From contig JACRHL010000016.1 in assembly GCA_016212085.1 (NCBI GenBank), forward strand, positions 105,877 to 169,876: a DNA stretch of 64,000 nt, written 5' to 3'. Shown piece by piece: positions 57,252 through 64,000 of this stretch. Origin of the DNA: Nitrospirota bacterium (GTDB lineage: Bacteria; Nitrospirota; JACRHL01). The notes beneath the pieces are model-generated. The model did no database searches, had not been told where the DNA came from, and saw only the letters and a list, made by a program, of their open reading frames with translations. A program made the position numbers and the translations under genes. The first letter of the stretch is position 1. Every line of letters begins with the position of its first letter.

Positions 57252-57629
57252 ATGAGGGTATTGGTTGCCGATGACGATCGCGACATCGCCCGCGCCCTGC
57301 AGATCCGCCTGGAGCAGGCCGGTTTCGACGTGGACCAGGCCCACGACGGGCCGAGCGCCGTGGACCGGGCATTGGCGACGGTGCCGGACCTGGTGATCCT
57401 CGACATCTCCATGCCCGGCATGGACGGCTTCGGGGTGTTCGAGGCCCTGCGCGCCAACGCCGCCACGACGCGGGTTCCGGTGCTGTTCCTCACCGCCCAC
57501 GGCACGGTGCCCAACTGGCTCAGCGCCCTGAACGGCGGCGCCGCCGACTTCATCTGCAAGCCCTATGACGGCGCGCGTCTGGTGCGCACCGTGCGCGAGA
57601 CCATCGTGCGGGCGGCGGGGGACGATTAG
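57252..57629 (+). CDS. second single-domain response regulator
   Basis: 125 residues. GAGGTGAG before the ATG. Receiver residues are intact (VLVADDDRDIA, LVILDISMP, LFLTAHG, CKPYDG). Close relative of the preceding regulator (both start with DDDRDI and end with KPYDG), so a tandem duplication. Its TAG is followed directly by the copy B repeat element. Confidence 0.93.
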   Translation: MRVLVADDDRDIARALQIRLEQAGFDVDQAHDGPSAVDRALATVPDLVILDISMPGMDGFGVFEALRANAATTRVPVLFLTAHGTVPNWLSALNGGAADFICKPYDGARLVRTVRETIVRAAGDD

Positions 57630-57724
57630 GGCCTGTTAATGGGTGGTGACGGAACCCGTGTTATTGCAAACCAAGGCGCAGTGCGCGGGCATGCCGAAAT
57701 ACGGCGTTTTTCGACGGCCCGCTA
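57627..57724. repeat. dispersed repeat element, copy B
   Basis: About 98 bases between the end of the second response regulator and the zinc-ribbon gene. Its right end (57693-57724) is the 32-base core shared with copy A; its left end TTAGGGCCTGTTAA is an imperfect inverted match to the right end. The TAG of the element supplies the stop codon of the zinc-ribbon gene. Confidence 0.55.
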
Positions 57725-58027
57725 GAAGTTCTTGAACAGGTCGTCGAGCTGGCGTTGCCGGTCCGTCTCCCGGTCCGGGGCGCCGGTTTTTCCGGCCGGT
57801 TGCTCCGCCAGCTCGAACAGGTCGCAAAAGTTGGCGCGGTCGCGCTTGGGCTGCCACTCCGCCTTGGGCTCCCGGCACTGGTTGTGGGCCCTGGGATCGT
57901 GGAAGCGGCAGGCGTGGCAGGCGTGCAGGTCGGCCAGGCAGGCGGGGCACTGGTCGCGCCGGCCGGGCTGGCCCGCGTGGCCCAGGTCGGCCCCGCACAG
58001 GGGGCAGCGGGCATGGGGCGGGGGCAT
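57722..58027 (-). CDS. small zinc-ribbon protein
   Basis: 101 residues. Paired zinc knuckles: CPLCGADLG, CPACLADLHACHACRFHDP and a further Cys in NQCREP, so one or two zinc sites. The C-terminal half is charged (KRDRANFCDLFELAEQ) and ends LDDLFKNF. The ATG overlaps the polA stop (ATGA). Function unknown; possibly an accessory nucleic-acid-binding protein. Confidence 0.75.
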   Translation of the reverse strand: MPPPHARCPLCGADLGHAGQPGRRDQCPACLADLHACHACRFHDPRAHNQCREPKAEWQPKRDRANFCDLFELAEQPAGKTGAPDRETDRQRQLDDLFKNF

Positions 58028-60699
58028 CAGTGGGCTTCCTCCCAGTTGGCGCCCCGGCCCACGTCCACGGTGAGCGGCACGGCGAGGTTCGCCGCCCCCT
58101 CCATCTCCTCGCGCACCATGGCCGACAGGCCATCGGCCTCCGTCTCGGGCACCTCGAACACCAGTTCGTCGTGCACCTGCAACAGCATTTTGGCCGGATG
58201 GTTCTCCGCCGCCAGGCGCCGGTCGACCTGGATCATGGCGCGCTTGATGATGTCCGCCGCGCTGCCCTGGATCACCGAGTTGGTGGCCAGGCGCTCGCCG
58301 GCGGCGCGCAACTGCGCCCCCTGCATCTGCAACTCCGGGATGGCGCGGCGGCGGCCGAAGAGGGTGGTCACGTAGCCCTTGAGGGTGGCGTCGTGGATGG
58401 TGCGTTCGATCCAGCCGCGCACCTGGGCGTAGGTGGCGAAGTAGCGCTCGATGGTGTCCTTCGCCTCGCGCTGCGAAACGCCCAGGTCCTGCGCCAGCGA
58501 GAACGCCCCCATGCCGTAGATGATGCCGAAGTTGATGGCCTTGGCGGCGCGGCGCATGGCGTCGGTCACCAGTGCCTCGTGGATGCCGAACACGTCCGAC
58601 GCGGTGCGGCGGTGGATGTCCTCGCCGCTCTCGAAGGCGGCGATCAGCGCCTTGTCGCCCGCCACGTGGGCGAGGATGCGCAGCTCGATCTGGGAGTAGT
58701 CGGCGGACACCAGCACCGTGCCCGGCGGGCAGATGAAGGCGCGGCGGATCTTCTTGCCCTCGTCCGTGCGGATGGGGATGTTCTGGAGGTTCGGGTCCGA
58801 CGACGACAGCCGCCCGGTGGCCGCCACGGTCTGGTTGAGGGAGGTGTGCACGCGGCCCGTGTCCGGGTTCACCAGGGTGGGCAGGGTGTCCACGTAGGTG
58901 CTCTTGAGCTTGGCGAACTGGCGCAGCTCCAGGATCCTTCCCGGCAGCGGGTGCTGGGCGGCCAGCCGGGAAAGCACCTCCTCGTCGGTGGAGAAGCCGG
59001 TCTTGGTCTTCTTGACCGGCTTCAGGCCCAGCTTCTCGAACAGGATCACCTGCAACTGCTTGGGGGAGGCGGTGTTGAACGCCTCGCCGGCCAGGGCGTG
59101 GATTTCCGTCTCCAGGGCCTGGATGCGCTCGCCCATCTCGACGGCGATGCGCCCCAGGTAGGGCAGGTCCAGCAGAAAGCCGTGCCGCTCCATGCGCGCC
59201 AGCACGGGCATGAGCGGCATCTCCATGTTTTCGAACAGATCCTCAAGGTCGGCCTCGGCCAGCAACGGCTCCAGCTTGCCCTTGAGGGCGAGGGCCATCT
59301 CGGCGTCCTCGGCGGCGTAGACGGTGGCCTGGTCCACGGGCACCTGGGCGAAGGGGATCTGCTTGGCGCCCTTGCCGGCCACGTCCTCGTAGGCGATCAT
59401 GCGGTGGTTCAGGTATTCCAGGGCCAGGGCGTCCAGGCCGTGGCTGCGCCGGTTGGGGTTGACCAGGTAGGCGGCGATCATGGTGTCGAACGTCACCCCT
59501 TTCAGGTTCACGCCGGCGCCCCTCAGCACGTGCAGGTCGTACTTGAGGTTCTGGCCCACCTTGGCCACCGCCGGGTTTTCCAGCATGGGCTTGAGGATGG
59601 CCCGCGCGGTCTCCCACGGGATGCATGGGCCGGAGCCGGCGTGGGCCACGGGCACATAGAAGCCCTGGCCGGGCAGGAGCGCCAGGGCTACCCCCACCAC
59701 CTGGGCGCGCAGGGGGTCCAGGGAGGTGGTTTCCAGGTCCACGCTCACCTGCCCCAGGGTGGTGGCGCGCGCCACCAGGTGGGCCAGCTCGCGCGCGGTG
59801 GCCACCGCGCGGTAGTCCTTTTGCGCGCTGACCGCCGAGGTGCTGGGGGCGGCCACGGTGCCCAGCAGGCTGTTGAATTCCAGCTCCCGGTAGAGGGCGG
59901 TGAGGGCCTCCGCGTTCACCGGCTCCATGTGCGCCGCCTGGGGGTCGAAGGTTACCGGCGCGTCGGTGTGGATGGTGACCAGCTCGCGCGACAGGCGCGC
60001 CAGCCCGCCGTGGGTCAGGACCTTCTCGCGCACGCCCCGTGCGGTGATGGATTCGGCGCCGGCCAGCACCCCGTCGATGGTGTGGAACTCGGCGATGAGC
60101 TTCTTGGCGGTCACCTCGCCCACGCCGGGGATGCCGGGCACGTTGTCGGAGCTGTCGCCCATCAGCCCCATCACCTCGATCACCCGCCCCGGCTCGACGG
60201 AGAATTTCTCGATCACCTCGGGGGCCCGCAGGAACCGGTCCTTCATGGCGTCGTACAGGGTGACGCGGTCGGTGACCAGCTGCATCATGTCCTTGTCGCC
60301 GGACACGATCACCACGTCGTATCCCGCCTGTTCCGCCTGCCGGGCCAGGGTGCCGATCACGTCGTCCGCCTCGAAGCCGGAGGCCTCGATCACCGGCAGG
60401 TTCATGGCCTCGATCAGGCGGCGGATGTAGGGGAGCTGGATGACCAGCTCGTCGGGCATCTTCTGGCGGGTGGACTTGTATTCGGCGTAGCGCGCGTGCC
60501 GGAAGGTGGGGCCCGGCGCGTCCAGGCAGACCGCCAGGGCGTCCGGCTTCTTCTCGCCGATGAGCTTGTTCATGATGGTGGCGAAGCCGTACACCGCGTT
60601 GGTGGGCACCCCCTTGGAGGAGGTGAAGCCGCGCACCGCGAAGAACGCCCGGTAGATCTGGGCGTTGCCGTCGACGAGATACAGGATGGGGCGTGCCAT
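58027..60699 (-). CDS. polA: DNA polymerase I
   Basis: 890 residues from the ATG at 60699 (LYLVDGNAQIYRAFFA follows); upstream codons in frame are not conserved. 5'-3' exonuclease domain (GLMGDSSDNVPGIPGVGEVTA), an active-looking 3'-5' exonuclease domain (VSVDLETTSLDPLRAQVVG), and the polymerase domain with motif A VSADYSQIELRILAH, the O helix RRAAKAINFGIIYGMG and motif C LLQVHDELVFEVPE. It fills gaps and removes RNA primers. Confidence 0.96.
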   Translation of the reverse strand: MARPILYLVDGNAQIYRAFFAVRGFTSSKGVPTNAVYGFATIMNKLIGEKKPDALAVCLDAPGPTFRHARYAEYKSTRQKMPDELVIQLPYIRRLIEAMNLPVIEASGFEADDVIGTLARQAEQAGYDVVIVSGDKDMMQLVTDRVTLYDAMKDRFLRAPEVIEKFSVEPGRVIEVMGLMGDSSDNVPGIPGVGEVTAKKLIAEFHTIDGVLAGAESITARGVREKVLTHGGLARLSRELVTIHTDAPVTFDPQAAHMEPVNAEALTALYRELEFNSLLGTVAAPSTSAVSAQKDYRAVATARELAHLVARATTLGQVSVDLETTSLDPLRAQVVGVALALLPGQGFYVPVAHAGSGPCIPWETARAILKPMLENPAVAKVGQNLKYDLHVLRGAGVNLKGVTFDTMIAAYLVNPNRRSHGLDALALEYLNHRMIAYEDVAGKGAKQIPFAQVPVDQATVYAAEDAEMALALKGKLEPLLAEADLEDLFENMEMPLMPVLARMERHGFLLDLPYLGRIAVEMGERIQALETEIHALAGEAFNTASPKQLQVILFEKLGLKPVKKTKTGFSTDEEVLSRLAAQHPLPGRILELRQFAKLKSTYVDTLPTLVNPDTGRVHTSLNQTVAATGRLSSSDPNLQNIPIRTDEGKKIRRAFICPPGTVLVSADYSQIELRILAHVAGDKALIAAFESGEDIHRRTASDVFGIHEALVTDAMRRAAKAINFGIIYGMGAFSLAQDLGVSQREAKDTIERYFATYAQVRGWIERTIHDATLKGYVTTLFGRRRAIPELQMQGAQLRAAGERLATNSVIQGSAADIIKRAMIQVDRRLAAENHPAKMLLQVHDELVFEVPETEADGLSAMVREEMEGAANLAVPLTVDVGRGANWEEAH

Positions 60700-60798
60700 G
60701 GGGGGATGATACGGGGGCGGCGACGCTTCGGCAAACCGATTCGGACGCGGGGGCGTGTAACTGCCTGGAGTCCGGAGAAACCGGAACACCGCCGCCTG

Positions 60799-62183
<1,385 letters not shown>

Positions 62184-62187
<4 letters not shown>

Positions 62188-63905
62188 ACGGACTCCGGGC
62201 GCGCGGCGGCGTCCGCCTCGACGGGCAGGAACACGGTGAAGGTGCTGCCGGCCCCCAGCCGGCTTTCCACCTCGATCCAGCCGCCGTGGGTGGTGATGAT
62301 GCCGTGGGCGACGGTGAGCCCCATGCCGGTGCCCCGGCCCGGCTCCTTGGTGGTGTAGAACGGGTCGAAGATGCGGTTCAGTACCGCGTCGCTCATGCCC
62401 GGCCCCGTGTCGCGCACGGTCAGCCGCACGAACGGGGCGTTGCCCTTGTCGGGCACCGTGCAGGCCTCGGCCGCGACATCGATGGCGCCGCCGCTGCCCA
62501 GCGCCTGCAGGGCGTTGAGCAGCAGGTTCATGAGCACCTGCTGGATCTGGTCCGGGTCGGCGGTGAGACACAGCGGCCTGGGCACCGTCAGGCGCAGCTC
62601 CGTGCCGCACTGGGCCACCTGGTGGGAGAGCAGCTCGGCCACCCCGCCGGCCAGGGCCGCCAGGTCGAACCGCGACTTGCGCGGCGGCTGCTTGCGGGCG
62701 AACAGCAGCATCTGGGAGACGATGCCCGAGATGCGGTCGATCTGCTTGACGATGCTGTTCAGGTGGCGGCGCAGGTCGTCGTCTTCCGGCAGCTTTTTCA
62801 GCAGGAACTCGGCGCGGCCGCTGATGACGTTCAGCGGGGTGCCGATCTCGTGGGCGAGGCCGGCGGCCAACTGCCCCACGGTGGCCAGCTTTTCCGCATG
62901 GCGCAACTGCTCGGTCAGGCGCGCCTGCTGGGTGCGGTCGTCGATGGCCAGCAGCACGCCATAGGGGCTGCCGTCGGGACCGTGCAACACCCGGCCGCGC
63001 ATGTCCAGGGTACGTTCCACGCCGCACCCCTCGAACTCCACCTCCTCCAGGTCGAAGCGCTGGCGCCGGCCGGCCAGCAGGTCGGTCACGTGGCCGAGCA
63101 CCTCGGGGGGCAGGCAGGCCGGCTGGAGGGCGGCCAGCGGCGTGCCCAGCGCCCGGGTTGGCGCGATGCCGGTGAGGTTGGCCATGGCCTGGTTCCAGGT
63201 GGTCACGGCCCCGGCCGCGTCGAGCCCGATGATGGCGCTGCTGATGTTCTGGACCAGGCTGCGCTCGTACTCGCGTTCGCGCATCAGGTCGCGGGTCTGC
63301 CGGGCGATGGTGTCGGCCATGTGATTGAAGCGGTCCGCCAGCAGCCCGATCTCGCCGGGTTCCCCGGAGGGGTGGCGCAGCGTCATCTCGCCGTGGCCGA
63401 AGCGTTCCACGGTGGCGCTCAGCCGCCCCAGGGGTTGCGCCACCGTCAGCCGCGCCTGCCGCTGGACGATGAACAGCAGCACCAGGGTGACCAGCACCAC
63501 CGTGGCCAGGTCCGCATGGCGCCCGGAGAAGAGGGCGGCATCGTGGGGGGTGGGCACCAGCCACAGGCGCAGGCGGGTGGTGTCGTCAAGGGCATAGGCG
63601 GCCTCCAGCGCGTCCGCTGCGGGGGCCTCCGCGTGCCACAGGGGCACGCGGAGGCCCCCGCGCAGCAACTCGGCGCGCACGATGCCCAGGTTGGCGGCGA
63701 CGCCGCCGGCCAGCCTGCCCAGGGCATCGTCGGCCATGCCTTGGGCGTGGGCGGCGCCCACCAGGGCGGCGGCGCGGGCGCCGTTGGCGCTGGTGACCTC
63801 GGCCAGGAACTGGCGCTGGGCGGTCAGGAAGACGGCGCCGTAACCGATGGCCACGCACACCAGGACGAAGCCGACGGCGAGAGTGAGTTTGCTGCCCACG
63901 CGCAT
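62184..63905 (-). CDS. sensor histidine kinase of the NtrC-type system
   Basis: 573 residues from the ATG at 63905. N-terminal helix (LAVGFVLVCVAIGYGAVFL), a periplasmic domain of about 115 residues, a second helix (LATVVLVTLVLLFIV), HAMP (LGRLSATVERFGHGEMTL), PAS (SAIIGLDAAGAVTTWN), HisKA with GLAHEIGTPLNVISG and HATPase (LMNLLLNALQAL, DTGPGMSD, GTGMGLTVAHGII). Layout matches ZraS/AtoS/HydH-like kinases. GTGA overlap with its regulator. Confidence 0.92.
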
Positions 63906-63970
63906 GGATGGAGTGTAATCCACGTTGGGGCAAAGTGCCACGGTGGGCGTGGCCGGGGGGTGACGGCGGC

Positions 63971-64000
63971 GTGGCGGGCGGGGCCGGCCCCGCCCGCCAC
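63971..64000. repeat. 30-bp perfect palindrome at the window edge
   Basis: GTGGCGGGCGGGGCC followed directly by its exact reverse complement. It may continue past the window end and could be part of a terminator of a neighbouring gene or a repeat. Confidence 0.6.

Overview
This is a single high-GC chromosomal segment (GC by eye near 70%) with compact operons, many GTG and TTG starts, and ATGA-type stop/start overlaps. Gene content is that of a Gram-negative proteobacterium in the broad sense: Rnf complex, NagZ, two type IV pilins, a PEP-CTERM protein, TatA, MgtE, the ilv-psd-pssA block, and sigma-54-type promoters with an NtrC-family activator. The class cannot be fixed from the window. The rnfCDGEAB gene order is the one known from clostridia and acetogens, not the enterobacterial rnfABCDGE order.

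Layout. 1-5.6 kb: end of ilvB, then ilvN, ilvC, psd, pssA, and after a promoter rpiB, glyA, nrdR. 5.6-11.1 kb: rnfCDG and rnfEAB, with an unusually long cluster-rich RnfB. 11.1-15.5 kb (minus): nagZ, thiD, a tandem UspA protein, parB and parA, with two perfect parS sites just upstream of parA. 15.8-20.6 kb: an SGNH-like protein, an SDR, an unknown membrane-anchored protein, an FAD/NAD reductase with a thioredoxin-type ArsC, and tRNA-Ala(GGC). 20.6-22.3 kb: an isolated transcription unit for an unrecognised secreted protein. 22.6-28.6 kb: a leader with hairpins, a class V aminotransferase, serA, hisZ, dnaB and tatA. 28.7-34.4 kb: a TPR lipoprotein, two pilins behind a sigma-54 promoter, and a small TPR-like protein with an ABC exporter. 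34.4-39 kb (minus): rsmG, mnmG, mgtE and a periplasmic unknown. 39-48.7 kb: a MITE-like element, then five genes of the circularly permuted ATP-grasp / alpha-E / transglutaminase type. 48.7-52.5 kb (minus): mnmE, yidC, yidD, rnpA, rpmH, then tRNA-Leu(CAA). 52.8-64 kb: a DUF309 protein, a multipass membrane protein, a PEP-CTERM protein with a sigma-54 promoter, a histidine kinase with two single-domain response regulators, a zinc-ribbon protein, polA, and an NtrC-type two-component pair.

How it fits together. On the minus strand the order rpmH-rnpA-yidD-yidC-mnmE ... mnmG-rsmG ... parA-parB is the classical origin-proximal block, kept in order and orientation but split by about 12 kb and 19 kb of other genes. 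The two near-consensus sigma-54 promoters, before the first pilin gene and before the PEP-CTERM gene, tie surface-structure genes to RpoN control. The aminotransferase and SerA probably perform the first two steps of serine synthesis. Best leads for new biology: the duplicated ATP-grasp/alpha-E cluster, the RnfB with seven predicted clusters, the possible attenuator before the serine genes, and the orphan secreted protein with a long structured leader.
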